The translations under genes and the position numbers were made by a program. From contig JBITNC010000001.1 of NCBI GenBank assembly GCA_050084985.1, positions 185,008,001 through 185,072,000 of the forward strand: DNA of 64,000 nucleotides. Direction: 5' to 3'. Below, piece after piece: positions 32,240 through 44,690 of this stretch (within the stretch, counting starts at the first letter, position 1; each line of letters begins with the position of its first letter). The DNA is from Nageia nagi. Its lineage: Eukaryota > Pinophyta. Below the pieces are notes generated by a model. It had not been told where the DNA came from and did no database searches. It was given only the letters and a program-made list of their open reading frames with translations.

Positions 32240-33012
32240 TCACACAATTATTTTGTGGCTCTTTGGATTATAGAATTTGTAGGTTTTTAAATGCTCACAA
32301 TATCTTATAAACATAAAAGGCTCAGATTTTGCATCCAAATTCCTCCTCTTTTCATCATTGATGTGCACATATGCAAGACACCCAAACACTCTTAAGTGTT
32401 CAAGATTTGGTTTTCTTTTAAACCAAGCTTCATAGGAGGTTATTTTGTCCAAGCTTCTTGTAGGAGATCGGTTCAAAATGTATACTGCTATCCTTATTGC
32501 TTCAGACTAATAAATATTAGGCAACTTCTTACTTTGCATCATGCTTCTTGCTATCTCAACAAGAGTCCTATTTTTCACTTTTGCTACACCATTTTGATGT
32601 GGTGTGTAGGGAGAGGTAAGTGTCTCCTAATGCCATTCTCCTTACAAAATTGAAAAAATTCATTGCTATAGTATTCCCCTCCTCTATCACATCTCAAACA
32701 CTTCACACTATGCCCACTTTGCTTCTCAACAACCAATTTTAATTCTTTAAAATAATCAAATGCTTCATCTTTATTTTTGATAAAATACACCCAACTCATT
32801 CTAGTGAAATCATTAATGAAAGTGATAAAGTAAGAGGATTTACCAAAACTTTGAGTTTGCATAGGCCTACAAATATAAGTATGGATCAATTGGAGAGGGT
32901 ATTTTACTATCCATGCTTTATCCTTTAGAAAATTACCGCTTTCTTGCTTTCCTAGTGCACACCCTTCACACACATAGTTATTATCTTCTACTTGAGGTAG
33001 CCCTCTCACCAT
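32240..33012 (-). pseudogene. Integrase of copia element C
   Basis: Zinc-binding remnant CEGCALGKQ leads to LIHTYICRPM, where the first catalytic Asp (usual LIHTDICGPM) is Tyr. The second Asp is kept in LRCDRGGEYYSNEF. In another frame NGVAKVKNRT shows the catalytic Glu as Lys. The C-terminal part TSYEAWFKRKPNLEHLRVFG follows in 32240-32476. Two of three catalytic residues are lost. Confidence 0.9.
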
Positions 33013-33265
33013 TACTAGAAGAGTTTTTAAAATCTAAAAATTCAAGTGCCCAAGCCTCATATGCCAAAGTTTGCTTTTGTCTTCAACCCCACAAAAATAT
33101 AGCAGCCATCTTTCTCAAGAATTTTTATAGGAAAGAGTTATTTTCATTCATATGAAAAATAGCCACAAGCCTTTCATCATGATTCTTATCATAAATCTTG
33201 CATATTTTATCTTCAAACACCAATTTATAATTCTTTTCCAACATTTGGCCAATACTTAAAAAACT

Positions 33266-33499
33266 TTATTTCAAATATGGAGTGTAGTAAATGTTCTTTA
33301 CCTTCACGATTCCCTTCTTTGTTGGAACTTGCATCTCTCCTTTACCAATAATCTCCAATCTCTTCTCATCTTCCAATATGACACTAGATTTGTAAGAGTA
33401 ATCAATTGAGGAAAGCAGGGATTTATCACCAATCATGTGATTTGAGCACCTGCTATCCAATAGCCAAGTCTCATCTTCAAGTTTTTGAGAATCTATCAT
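33266..33499 (-). pseudogene. Protease of copia element C
   Basis: WLLDSRCSNHMIG stands for the usual W-x-L-D-S-G-C-S-N-H-M, with the active-site Gly changed to Arg. Then IGKGEMQVPTKKGIVKV leads toward the pre-integrase segment. Confidence 0.88.
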
Positions 33500-33576
33500 T
33501 CACATGAATAATTATTCTTCATCATATCCATGCTATTCTTCTCCATAATTTGTAGCTATTCCTTCATGTGCTTGCT

Positions 33577-34480
33577 TCATTCTGCATTCATACTCAAAAT
33601 GGCCAAACTTATTACAGTAATAACATTGTATATTTGTTTTATCTTTACCTCTATTGGCTCCTCTTTTGGAGTGTCTCCCCCTTGATGATGAGGCTGGTTC
33701 ATTCTCAAAATTTTTCTCTCTTCCTCTTCCTCCTCCAAAGGATCCTTTTCTTCCTCCTCTTCCAAATCTACCTCTTCCTATTACACCTCTATCTTGTCCT
33801 CTTCCTTGTCCTTCATTCTCCTTGATGGAGATAACTTACTCATCACTGTTGCTTGTTCCTACTCTTGTACTTTTTTCCATTCTCTCTTCATGTGATGTAA
33901 GAGAGCCAATTAAATTATCAATTTCAATGGTGGATAGGTCTTTTGTTTCTTCAATAATGAGTGCAACATGGTCAAATTTCTCTATCAAGGTTCTCAAAAC
34001 CTTCTTGATGACAACCTCCTTCTCTATCTTCTCTCCAAGATTGGCCATTTTATTGACTATGGATTCCACTCTCACACAATAATCTCCAACAATCTCTTTC
34101 TCTTCTTACTTCATGTTCTCAAAATCCCTTCTTAATGTATGGAGTTTTACTTCTTTCACTTTGAGGCTCCCTTGGTAGCCTTCTCTCAATACTACCCATG
34201 CTTCCTAGATTGAGACACAAGTTGAGATTTTAGGGAAGATGCTCTTGTCCAAAGCTGCTTGTATGAAGGATAGAACCATGGAGTTTTATCTCTCATTCTC
34301 CTTTGTTTATTTCTTTTCATTTGCACTCAAGGCACTCCAATATGCAAGATCATTGTAGCCAGCTTCTATAATATCCCAGTAGCCTTTTCCCTTCAGGAGA
34401 ATATTCATTCGAACACTCCAATACTCATAATCATTTCCATCAAATTCTAGAATGGTGATTGAATTTGAGTTGCTTGCCAT
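33577..34480 (-). pseudogene. Gag of copia element C
   Basis: Likely start is ATG at 34480 (MASNSNSITILEFDGNDYEYW); the frame is open further up into the PBS but only from a TTG. Next are KILLKGKG-like and YWDIIEAG segments, then 33836-34075 with LIGSLTSHEERMEKS. Near 33600 an Arg/Gly-rich stretch precedes a complete zinc knuckle CYYCNKFGHFEYEC (C-x2-C-x4-H-x4-C). Frames break near 34300, 34100 and 33830. Confidence 0.9.
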
Positions 34481-34533
34481 GTCTTCTCTTCTTCTTCTGA
34501 ACAATCTTCTTGAACCCAAATTGATACAACTAT

Positions 34534-34545
34534 TCTCTAATACCA
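34534..34545 (-). other. Primer binding site of copia element C
   Basis: The minus strand reads TGGTATTAGAGA, two changes from the initiator tRNA-Met PBS, two bases from the LTR. Confidence 0.85.
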
Positions 34546-34547
34546 AA

Positions 34548-34995
34548 TGAGGTTATTCAACAAGTTTAATTAAGTGAATTACATAAGAAATTAAATTGAT
34601 AACTCAAATAGTGAAATACATTCAACAATGGAAACTCTGTAATTTACACAACACCCACAAAGTCTATTGAAAAATGTATTTCACACTCATCTACCTCATT
34701 ACACTTTGTAATTATGTCTACACACATATTAGAGGCTGTAGGAGACCTTTACCCTTTAGCTTATAAGCTAGAAGACAAAAAAAAACATGAAGTGAAATGA
34801 CTAGACACCAAGAAAATGACATAAATAGGAAATGCTGCTAGTTGGTTGGATGATTGGTTGAAAATAATTGGTGGACTAATCATGTGATGGACTAATTAGT
34901 ATGTAGCATACAGGTTTGTATATAGAGATAAAACACTCAAAATAAAGAACACAAATTTGATATTTTAAGTTGTCTTGAGGTCTTCAATGTCTTCA
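34548..34995 (-). repeat. 5' LTR of copia element C
   Basis: 448 bp, plus-strand ends TGAGGTTATT and ATGTCTTCA, followed by the duplication AGCTA. Confidence 0.93.
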
Positions 34996-35000
34996 AGCTA

Positions 35001-35259
35001 TTCTATATGCTAATTGAGCCATGATCCTCTTTATTGCTTGTAGCTTACCATAGAGGCTTCTAAGCTATATAATATTTCTTTATGGAGGCATATCCATGAT
35101 AACTTTGACCTTTTTAGTATCTATCTCTATGCCTCTTCTAGATACTATGTAACCAAGAAACTTACCACTAGAAACCTCAAAGACACACTTCTTAGGATTT
35201 AACTTTAGGTTGAATTGTCCCATCCTTTAGAAAATGACTCTCAAGTGTTGAACTTCATG
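35001..35259 (-). pseudogene. Reverse transcriptase fragment of gypsy element G1
   Basis: The minus strand reads FNLKLNPKKCVFEVSSGKFL and GYIVSRRGIEID, the segment just after the catalytic YxDD in Ty3/gypsy RT. The catalytic part would lie further right but is cut off at about 35260 by insertion X and is not found again in the window. Confidence 0.88.
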
Positions 35260-36639
35260 TGACACTAAGAGGAGGGGTGAATTAGTGTGTATAAAAATTA
35301 AATAGATTTTTTTCACTTTTGAAGATAAGATGATGCAAAATTGAAATCAAATGAGCAAGCACATAAAAAATAACACACAACACAAGATGCAAAGAGGTTC
35401 ACTAGTTTCACTACATTAGCAAAAATGACTACTTGGACTCCAATCCAAATTTAGCATTAAAATGTTACAATATTTTATAGCACCCACTGCAAGGAATAGG
35501 AACAACTACCCTATCGTTCTACAACACCAACTGCAAGGAGCATTGACTCCTCTCGTCAAGCACCCACTTGATGAACTCAAATAAAGAAAATAAAGGATTG
35601 ATTATAGTTCACATAAGTATTTGAATAGTCTATCTCAAAAACTTTACTTCCAACACACACCTCTATTTCTCACAACTATTTCACACTACCCACATCAACA
35701 CACTTTACCCATCAAAATTGTACTCTCTCCACTACCCTGTTTTCATTTTTTGAATCTCAGATCCACATAATAAAACCCTTACTCATATCATATATACAAA
35801 AAATATTTTTGTGTGTACCCACCATTTGTTCTTAACCTTTTGGTAACTTCCAGTAGAACCATTATATTCAAGAAGATTCTCACACACTTACTCCATACAA
35901 AAAACTCCAATAGCTATTTATCTACTTTTAGTTTCTAACTCATTCGTTTCATTCAATTTTTCCCAGCAAATAAATAGTTACTTATTACATGGTTACATTC
36001 CCCTTATTAATCAAAATATGTTATTTTCAATTAAGACTACCAAATATATTGCAAATTGCTTAGTTCACCAATCAATGACTGCCAAAATTATCTTTTAGAA
36101 AAAGTATCCATTACATCCAATGATTTGACTTATTACCCAAAATAGAATAACTATCTTGTTAAACACTTCATATGTTTTTTTTTTTCACTAAATTCTCATT
36201 TTGCATTTTGTTAAACATATCACATCCCTATGTAGAAGACTAATTTAATTTTAAATCCCCATACATTTTCCAGAATGTAATTTTGGTATTTTGTCAAATA
36301 GTTGGCTATCAAAAACTTGAAATAATAGAAAAATATTATCTAGAGCCTTTTCTGAAGAGCCATAACTTTTTACTGGATGCATGATTTTGCTCAAAACTTG
36401 CACATGTCTTCTCCATACAATCAAATCCATACTATATAAATTATAATATCTAACTCCCCATAGATTATGCACAGTACTTCTCGCAAAGTGGTTTTTAACA
36501 AAGATTTGCAGATATTTCATCAAACAATTCAAATACCAAGTCTGGGGAAAATACTAAAAAGTTCCTAGAAGGCATTTTCATCTGATAGCATATTTCACAT
36601 TGTAGCACCAAAACATTTAAAATTACATAAATATGTTCT

Positions 36640-36910
36640 TAGATATATTGAATACCACTGAGTTTAAATTTTCCATCTAACTCTTCTTGGATTACTTGTT
36701 GTACCTCAACCAAAGTGGCATCCAATGTTGATTTCACTATCATTTCATCAAACACTTCACATGCCAACCTTTTTGCATAATTCTAAAACTCATACTTTGA
36801 GACTGTTGATCGGTATAATGTAACCTCAAAAGGTTTGGTCTGGTCAAGTTCTCCATTTCCCATAATAGTAGGTTCCTTGAAAGAGTAGAATGTGGTGGGA
36901 ATGCGCTCGT
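36640..36910 (-). pseudogene. Unidentified coding-like stretch
   Basis: On the minus strand about 85 codons are open apart from one stop, with balanced, protein-like composition (IPTTFYSFKEPTIMGNGELD, then after the stop LACEVFDEMIVKST and VIQEELDGKFKL). I do not recognise the family. Neighbouring frame 36251-36532 is not obviously continuous with it. It could be a captured host exon or part of an unknown transposon protein. Confidence 0.35.
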
Positions 36911-37920
36911 GTTGGTTTTCTACTCAATCTCTAGGTTATAGGCTGGTTCCTATAAATTATAAAGATTCAAAGTAATAGGAAAAAGATAAAAGGTAGAGAG
37001 TTACTATAAAGGGATGAACACATTAAACTAAAACATAAACAAGAACTTCACAACCTATGCATTGTAGCACAAGCAGCAATCCATAACCAAGATTAATAAT
37101 AGTGAGCTATCTTACCCTTGGGGTCTCGCAATCACAATACACAACCACAACTTAAGAAAACATCTCATACATAACATTTACAAAAGCAATAAATAGCCAC
37201 TTATTGCAAAAGGGAAAAGCATTATCTATTTGTATTATCATATATGAATGCATCTTAGAGACCTAAGCAAATTTGCTAGAATGTTCAACCTCTTTGATTT
37301 TTAGCACTCTATAATTTATACATTTGCATGCCCAGCTAGGTTGTTGTATATTATTAATATACATAATTACTCATCTTGATTGAAGCTAGTGAAGAAAACT
37401 ATTTATAATAAATATTACAATTGTGTTAGATTACACAGTGAATAAGTACCAACAACATGACTATCTAGGCATTTACAATTTTTAAACAATCATATCCATT
37501 GAGTCGTAATCCTCCTGACATGTTGTTGAATGCTCCTTCATAGAACCTATGTTTGATTGAATATGGCATTATAGCTAATTGAATAAGTACTCATTTGTAG
37601 TAGGATAGGTATGATCTAGTACTATGTTCTATCAACAACTATCTACTTCTTTGCAACTATTGATGGTCCATATTGTAGTTCTAAATGAATAGAGTAATAG
37701 AGGGTTGTGAATAGTATATCAACTCAATTTGAAAAGAAACTACCATTGTTATGTGGAATTGAGTTGAAGCCAACACATTAATAGGGCCTTGGGGGTCAAA
37801 CACTTAAGATCAAGTGGACCCAGATGTTACTTCTTACCCATTACTCTTACCTTAGTCTGGTAGGTCTCATTTTTTTGGAAGGGTTCTATTGATGATATGG
37901 CTCTTCTTAATACCCATTGA

Positions 37921-38275
37921 TTTTAACCAAAAGTTCTAACATCATCACTCAAATTGATAGGCTCTATTTGGTATTTTCATGAATCATCACCCACCATTAC
38001 TTATTTTAGGACCCGCTTATTTTAACCAAAATTTTTGATGTCATCCCTCAAAATTGATGGGCTCTATTTGGGATCTTCATGAATCACACCCACCATTACT
38101 TGTTTTGGAACTCGTTGATTTAAGCCAAAAGTTTTGAGAACATTGCTTAAAATTGGTGGGCTATATTTGGGATCTTCATGAATCATCATCCACCATTACT
38201 TGTTCTAGGACCTACTAATTTTAGCCAAAAGTTCTAATGTCATTGCTCAAAATTGGCAAGCTTTATTTACTTCTA
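37921..38275. repeat. Tandem repeat, period 98-101 bp, about 3.6 copies
   Basis: Units start at 37921, 38020, 38118 and 38219 with TTTTAACCAAAAGTTCT-like sequence; each has GGGCTCTATTTGGGATCTTC-like and CACCATTACTTGTTTT-like parts. Confidence 0.9.
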
Positions 38276-38365
38276 AGCATCTCTTGCTAATTATTTGGAC
38301 ATAACTTAGACTTATATTTATAAAAAATCTTAGATAATGTATTTAAAAAAACTTCCAAACACATT

Positions 38366-38460
38366 ATTTATAACAACTCTCAAACATTGTATTTACAACA
38401 ACTCCCAAATAGTGTATTTATAACAACTCTTGAACATTGTATTTACAACAACTCCTGGAT
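38366..38460. repeat. Tandem repeat, period 25 bp, four copies
   Basis: Units start at 38366, 38391, 38416 and 38441 with ATTTA[TC]AACAACTC. Types alternate (TA, CA, TA, CA at the sixth base), so a 50-bp double unit was probably duplicated. Confidence 0.9.
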
Positions 38461-39236
38461 ATTTTCTTATACTTTTCTCTTCCCATACATAATTTAGCAC
38501 TATTGAGATGTAACATATTTACCCTTAGATATGATTTTTTTATACATATAGTTCTTATCCCATTTTCTTTTAATACAACTTAAGGTTTATCCTCGGGAGT
38601 TATTACAACACCTAGTCGATTTTGACTAGAAATTTATAAGGCAAAATATGAAACATAAGGACTATACATACAATAGCTGAATTATATATACAATAGCTAG
38701 ATCTTGGTAACACCCAAAATTTTTCAAACTTAGGGCTAATAGAAAACTCAAATTTTATGTTATAGGGAAGAGAGTTGGAATAGAATTTTTTTTTTGAAAA
38801 TCATCAAAGAATAAAAGAATTATAGTGTGTTACCCCAACTCAGAGTGCAATTCTAAAATAATAAAATCTTTTGGTGGCTCTTGGGGTCTCCTCTTGTTAG
38901 AGAATAGGACCCACTACTTGATGCTTCTATTAGTCTATTCAAATGTAGATTTTGGTAGGGCTCTTAGGTGGTGGAATCAGCTTTGGGAGGGAGGAAGGAG
39001 TGCATCTTGTTATTCAAGAAAAAATAAGAGATGCTTGAATATTTACAGTATCTAATCTAAAACCAATCATAACATTCTCTAACCTCCCACTGTGTAGGAA
39101 CCTTGTGATTACTTCTTGAGTAAGGTCATTTATTTATTATAAATTTGATATTTGCTTCTCAGAAAAAGACTACTCAAGGAATTGAATGGTATTTGCTACC
39201 CAAATGGTAGTACTAACTTGTACATTCTTTTCCTCC

Positions 39237-40128
39237 TGTAGACACCAAAATATGATCCATTTATACATTAAAAAATTAAAAGACTTAAAACACCAATGAT
39301 TAGGATATAATCACTGGTGATTAGTAAAGATCGTTGGCATCTACTTATGATGATCAACAACTATGCAACAAAAAAATCAAAACTCAAAAAATAGAAGATG
39401 AACTATAAGTTTCATCCTCTCCACAAAAGTATGGATAGAGAGGGTTATTCATTATATACGTTGTCACCAAACATAATATCCCTTTGGTTATTTCAAGCTG
39501 GTGATAAACTTTGACTCCCCTTTTTCAACCTTCTAGAATTCCACAAATGACCATTAAAAAAATCTATAAATACATGAAGCAAATAGACAACACGAGAAGA
39601 AAGAAAAAACATTAATGTAGACTTATGCTGCTGAAATGAAGATTGAACTGTGAGGTTTATTTTAGTTTGATTATTGTTATATGCTTTTCTTCCTTATGTT
39701 AAGATTTCAAAAAAAAAGTATAGGTATGTTTTAATGTGTTGTTTGAGCATGTGTGTAGGGTTCACAAGTGTTAAGACAACATAATTCAAAGACATCATAG
39801 ATACAAATGATAAAAAACCAAAATTTGAGAGAGTGATTCAAATTAATCATGAAATTTGAAATCACACAATCACCATCGAATTGATATTGGGTGTTAATGT
39901 TTTACCTCAATTGCCAGAGTTCTGATAAGGGTCGTTGGTGACCCTCCATCTATATACTCTATATAGTTTATTTTATATATACATTTTAAGAAAAGCCCTT
40001 TCATAAGGCAACTAGATCTAGCGATATGAAGTCTATAATACTGAGGTATTCTAGAAAATTAATAAAATTTCAATTTGTATTAACTATGTTTATCTTATTT
40101 GCTAATAAGGTTGATTTTCTAACTGACA
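39237..40128 (+). repeat. 5' LTR of element G3
   Basis: 892 bp from TGTAGACACC to AACTGACA. Carries CACTGGTGATT, CGTTGGCATC and GTCGTTGGTGACC cores similar to those in F. Confidence 0.82.
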
Positions 40129-40131
40129 TTT

Positions 40132-40150
40132 TTGGTACTAGAAGGAGGCC
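40132..40150 (+). other. Candidate primer binding site of element G3
   Basis: TTGGTACTAGAAGGAGGCC, three bases after the LTR; compare TTGGCGCTAGAAGGAGGGC in F. Confidence 0.6.
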
Positions 40151-40968
40151 ACATTCAAAGATAGGGAGTTTATTTTATTGTATTTAATTCTAATTTCTCT
40201 ATCATTTGTTATTAATTTGATTTATCCAATCTGCTAACTTTGAATTCTGTAATCTATGTTTTTGTAGGAACTCTATAGGAAATGCTAGCAATTATAGCTT
40301 AACATTGGCAATTGATATTAAATGCCAACGATTGATATAGAACATTAGCGATTGGAATATAGGTGCCATAATATCCTTTCACATTTTGGTATCTAGGCAC
40401 TAAATGAAAAGAGGTAAAAAATATACAATTTGCTTGTGATTTCTTTGCTCAAAGTGCATATAGGAAAGGGTAAATGAAATGTTAAAGTTATTTTACATAT
40501 GAAAAGTTATTTGATATTTAAGTATTTTTTGGGGTTTCTTTTAGGGATCATTATACTCATATAAAAAACTTTTGTTATCTTATCCACATATGCTCTCCCT
40601 TTGCACTGAAAAGTGATCTTAGGTGACCAAAATGGATTTGATAATAAAAAATAAATGAACCTTTTTCATATTTTCACATAATTTATAAATAATTGAATTA
40701 AGTTACTTCCATAATTGGAAGGGGTAAATGAATCATAATTAAGTTTGGAATGAACTTACGATAAAAGAATCAAGATTTTGGGTAGTTAAACCATTAAAAT
40801 AGTACATTAATTATTTGGGACCATTTTCACACTTAAAACTTTTGTTTATTGAGTAGGCCTCTTCTCTTGCACTATTAGTGATGCTGAGCAAGCTGAGAAA
40901 AGAATGAAAGAGAAAAGGAATTCACTTTGTTTTGGAATGAACCTCACATTAACACTCTTGAAGATGTC

Positions 40969-41125
40969 TACCCTTACCACTCCAATGGAGGTCGAAGGGA
41001 TATGTGACTCTTAGAGGAGTAATTGAAACTAATTTTAATTAATTTATCTACACATAATGGCTTCTTACTAAGTTTGCCCTTACCACTCCAATGGAGGTCA
41101 AAGGTTGAATGTGACTAGCAAGAAG
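40969..41125 (+). repeat. Leader hairpin repeats of element G3, two copies
   Basis: CCCTTACCACTCCAATGGAG occurs at about 40972 and 41081, each followed by GTCGAAGG- or GTCAAAGG-type sequence and ATGTGACT. They correspond to the three copies in F (8611-9150), including the CTCCA-A-TGGAG inverted repeat. Confidence 0.85.
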
Positions 41126-41674
41126 AGGTAATTTACCACACATAATACTTCCACAGCTAGGAGTTAATGAATCTCATTTAAAGTTGGTTAATGAATCTCA
41201 CTTAACATAATAACTAAAAATAATAATGGGGGTTTTTAGATCAAGATTTATTTAATTAAAATTCTATTTGTATCACATTAAAATAAAGATAAAAATAGAC
41301 ATGAATGATTGGGAGGGGTAGTTTGCATAAGTATATTTTATTTGTTAAGTTGTATTTCATGAGACTTTCATATTTTATATTATTTTCATTTGTTAATTAT
41401 AAGTATATTTTTAGGTACCAAGCTGTGACTTCACTTTAGACATCCTTTAGTAATACCAGCCTACCCTATTAAAATACCTTACTAGAATAACAAATTTAGG
41501 AAAAACTAAATTACATTAAGAAAAAAGACTAATAAACATACCAATAAATATATGCATGCATGTAGGGTGTTTGTGCACGATTGTTTTCTTGTACACATAA
41601 ATATCATAAAAGTTAAAAAATATAGCTTAGTTGCATTGTATTTTTTTTTAAATATGGTCCAAACTCACTCATAA

Positions 41675-42058
41675 ATGGCTCGACAAGGTAGAGAAGTTCC
41701 AAGTTCCATTAATTTAGAAGAAATAAATAGAACTAGTTTATATTCGCTACAACAAGTTCCACATCGTGAATCAAATATTGCACCATTACTTCAAGAAGTG
41801 TATCTAAAATATTTTAAAACTAATCCAATTCAAGAATCTTTTGAAAAAGAAAATATTGAAAGACTTAATACAACACAAGAAACATATACGGAGCAAGATC
41901 TTACATTGATAGAAGCTAGAAGAAAATTAACTCAATTACGTATACCTCAAGCTTCTCCTCATGTTCATAGTATTTCTCCATATGGTACTCATTATGATTT
42001 AGATGAATTACCTTTAGATATTGATAATGATGAAAGAGAGAATAACATTGCTCATTAG
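41675..42058 (+). CDS. Hypothetical protein, probable N-terminal part of the CACTA transposase region
   Basis: 127 codons from ATG. No domain is recognised. It is Gln/Glu-rich with a likely helical segment (LIEARRKLTQLRIPQ) and an acidic end. It lies just upstream of the transposase pieces on the same strand, so it may be the start of that protein or a separate small ORF. It does not match the gag extension of F, which would be expected at this point of G3. Confidence 0.4.
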   Translation: MARQGREVPSSINLEEINRTSLYSLQQVPHRESNIAPLLQEVYLKYFKTNPIQESFEKENIERLNTTQETYTEQDLTLIEARRKLTQLRIPQASPHVHSISPYGTHYDLDELPLDIDNDERENNIAH

Positions 42059-42192
42059 GAATAAAGTCCAATGAATGATTTACTCTAGTTAGTCTATCCA
42101 AATGCATATGATGATGTAGACATGAATGATACTTCTCATGCACATGATGATGTAAGAGATGGTGATTATGAAAAATGATATTAGGTATCACT

Positions 42193-42960
42193 TCCAAAAC
42201 TCTTTTATATGAAGAAGCATATGTATCCAAGTTATTAGCGACCCTGCTTTTCATGAATATAAAATCTAGTTATGGATGGTCAGATAAAAGCTTCACTTCT
42301 CTTCTAAAGTATGTAATATTTTTTTATTTCCCAATGTTTTAATTTCTATCAATTTATATATTCAATTTTTTCATTGCTTAATAATAATTTTATTGCTCTG
42401 GACCCAAATGATGTTATTATTCATGAAGATGATTTACTTGAAGGTAATTTTTAACAAATATATGAATATATTTATAAATTTGAAAAATACATGTTTGTAA
42501 TATTTCAATTTCATTATTTTATCAATTAAATGATTAATTTTATGCATAATTTTCAAGCATAAAGATACTATCAATATGATATAAACTTCCATACTGGAAG
42601 GACTTATTAGTAGCATATTTATTGGATCCTATGCACATTGTAAAGAATGTTACGTCTTCTTTGTATTGGTATACAACAAGCAAATATTTAGATAATCCTA
42701 ATATGAGAAATGATTTAAAAGATACCAATAAAAATTGTTCCTTATGGATAACTTATAATTTAGATGGACTAATAAATGTATATGATCCTCGCACATGGAT
42801 TATAACCAAATAAGTGACTATTCTACATAATGTTGTTTGAACGACTAAAACACCAAGTGGGTATGGATCATCTTTAAGAAGAGCATTCACTATTGATGGT
42901 AAAATGATAGGATTAAAGACTCATGATTACCATAACGTCTTAAAGGTATTCTCATATTAC
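42193..42960 (+). pseudogene. CACTA transposase (Tnp2-like), N-terminal and central parts
   Basis: First piece (42193-42309) reads SKTLLYEEAYVSKLLATLLF and YGWSDKSFTSLL, as in Tnp2 (PLY.GC..S.L...L..K...GWS+KSF..LL). It ends at a possible intron donor GTATGT. The next piece (about 42601-42959) has LLDPMHIVKNVTSSLYW, the Tnp2 MD.MHI.KNV segment, and SGYGSSLRRAFTIDGKMIGL followed by KTHDYHN, the GY.S.+.R......K+.GLKSHDCH segment. Two stops lie between them. Transposase would cut the element at its ends in the nucleus. Confidence 0.85.
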
Positions 42961-43312
42961 ATGTCTATATAAATATTTAAATTCATATTAATGTATATTT
43001 TATTCAAAATATAGTGATTAATATCTATTAATTTGCAAAACTTTTGATGGTGTTATTTTTAGAATATTTTTCCACTTTCAATTTGTGGATGTGTGAGTTT
43101 ACCTTTCGATATAAGACATGTAATTGATTTATTATCAATGTTTCTAAGGTATCATGTCACATTTATATACTAGTACTATTTTATGATTGAAATAGCATGT
43201 GTTTACTATTGTATTCAAATTTTAGCTATATTTTGATATGTAAGGATATTATATTTTTATAAACAGGTGGTGAACTTAAAAGAAGATACATGTGTATGAA
43301 ATACATAGGTGG

Positions 43313-43560
43313 CATAGAGAAATTGCTAAAATTGTTTACAAATTTGAAAAAGAAATATTTTCTACTTTTATGGACATACAAGTGCACTTCTTGATACATC
43401 TAGTAGATGATATTGAAATAATAGGTGTTATAAGTGGTAGAAACATGTTTTTGTGGAGATATATTTAAAAGTACTAAAAGTATTTGTTAGAAAAAAATCA
43501 CAACCATAAGGATCTATAGGTGAGGGATACAATGTACATGAATCTAAATTTTATGCATGT
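43313..43560 (+). pseudogene. CACTA transposase (Tnp2-like), C-terminal part
   Basis: Reads IAKIVYKFEKEIFSTFMDIQ, VHFLIHLVDDIEIIG and FLWRYI, matching the Tnp2 segment with C-x-L-E-K-I-F-P-P-x-F-F-D-x-M-V-H-L-x-x-H-L. Stops interrupt it after that. Confidence 0.85.
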
Positions 43561-44344
43561 CAATAAATTCTCAAATCTATAATTTTCCCCAAGGATGTGT
43601 AATGTAGATGAATCAGGCAAATTAGAAGAGGTTGTTTTAAAAATAAATCTAACAATATATTCTCTTGCAGGTACATCTAACAATATTTAGGATTTTATAA
43701 ATTTATAATAAAATACATGTACATGTAATTTAGATTTAATTTAATCAATGCATACTAATGAGTACATATGATGACATCATGGATTTACAAATTATGATAA
43801 ATATTAATCTATAAACCAATTTATCATGATGAATATGGAATGTTGTAAAGAGTGGATTAATTGTAAAATAGTAAAAGAAGTGTAATTTCAAGAGAATGTG
43901 CCTTATTTTGCAGTGTAAATCTAAGGGGTCCTCTGCCTTCAAATCTAAGTGAGGAAAACTGGCCAAAAGAGTGTACAAGGTTATGGATGCAGTAAGCAAT
44001 TAAATAGAAATAAAGCAAAGGAGAAAGGATAAATGAAGATACATACAATATAGCTATTGGATGCAATAAAATAGTTATTATTATTTTATTCATTTGAATA
44101 TAATTTTTTACATTTTTATAATATTTTTATGGTTAATTAATACAAATATAATAATTGTACTAATAACATTTTTTGTAAATATGTGAAGGCATTCCATTTC
44201 CTTGCAATGTGGGCATATGGTCAACACTTTAGAATTGAAAAAAAATGATGAAAAAAGACATTTGATTATGGAGTGATAGTTGAATTTAACCAGGCAAGTC
44301 ATACTAGTACAAAAGATAAAAAAAATAGATAGAGGAAAAATTAT

Positions 44345-44690
44345 AATATATTGAAAAAATCCAAGAAATCATTCAATTCGATTATAGATCACTCTAATGT
44401 ATATTATTTAAATTTAAATGGTTCAAAGGATTTAATAGAAGAATAACCTTGTATGATGAACCTAGTGGTTATCGTGTTATCGACTCCATATGATATTTAC
44501 CTGAAGATAAAGAGCCTTATATTTTACCATAATATTGCAATCAAATATTTTTCATTCCAAATGTATTAGATAAGAAATGGTGGTTTGAAATTAGTTGTGA
44601 TCCAAGAGAAAAACATATTGTATGTCCTATTAATGAAGAAAATCGTATTGATGAAGATGATAGAGATTGTATTGTTGAACTATGAAAATA
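44345..44690 (+). pseudogene. DUF4216-like domain of the CACTA element
   Basis: Plus-strand pieces CILFKFKWFKGF, EPYILP, NQIFFIPNVLDKKWWFEISC fit the DUF4216 domain that follows Tnp2 in many plant CACTA proteins (V.LFKC.WFD; PF.LA.QA.QVFYV.D...K.W). Broken by stops. Confidence 0.75.

Larger units (their letters stand above)
29778..34995 (-). mobile_element. Ty1/copia element C (minus strand)
   Basis: 5.2 kb, LTRs at 29778-30235 and 34548-34995, perfect 5-bp duplication AGCTA (29773-29777, 34996-35000), PBS and PPT present. Contains gag, protease, integrase, RT and RNase H in copia order, each decayed. It is a different family from A and B: LTRs share no visible similarity and the protein motifs differ. 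It interrupts the RT gene of G1. Confidence 0.95.
35260..39236. mobile_element. Unidentified insertion X in gypsy element G1
   Basis: The break from RT coding sequence to non-coding sequence is sharp. X begins TGACACTAAGAGGAGGGG, which looks like the terminal end of a minus-strand LTR, but no matching second end, duplication or PBS was found before the LTR of G3 at 39237. It contains one possible coding stretch (36640-36910), a 99-bp array and a 25-bp array. It may be several pieces. Confidence 0.45.
39237..41650 (+). mobile_element. Element G3: 5' part of an F-family gypsy element (plus strand)
   Basis: 5' LTR, PBS-like site and about 1.5 kb of leader, all matching element F in order. Coding sequence is not seen: the leader runs into a CACTA remnant near 41650 instead of a gag start. 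It was therefore truncated or interrupted there. Confidence 0.8.

Noticed and set aside
31116-33825. Several plus-strand frames of 78-142 codons over copia C
   Set aside because: Antisense to RT, integrase and gag pieces that match known copia motifs on the minus strand.
38825-39055. 76-codon plus-strand frame
   Set aside because: No recognised motif, no partner frames, and it lies just outside the G3 LTR in unclassified DNA.
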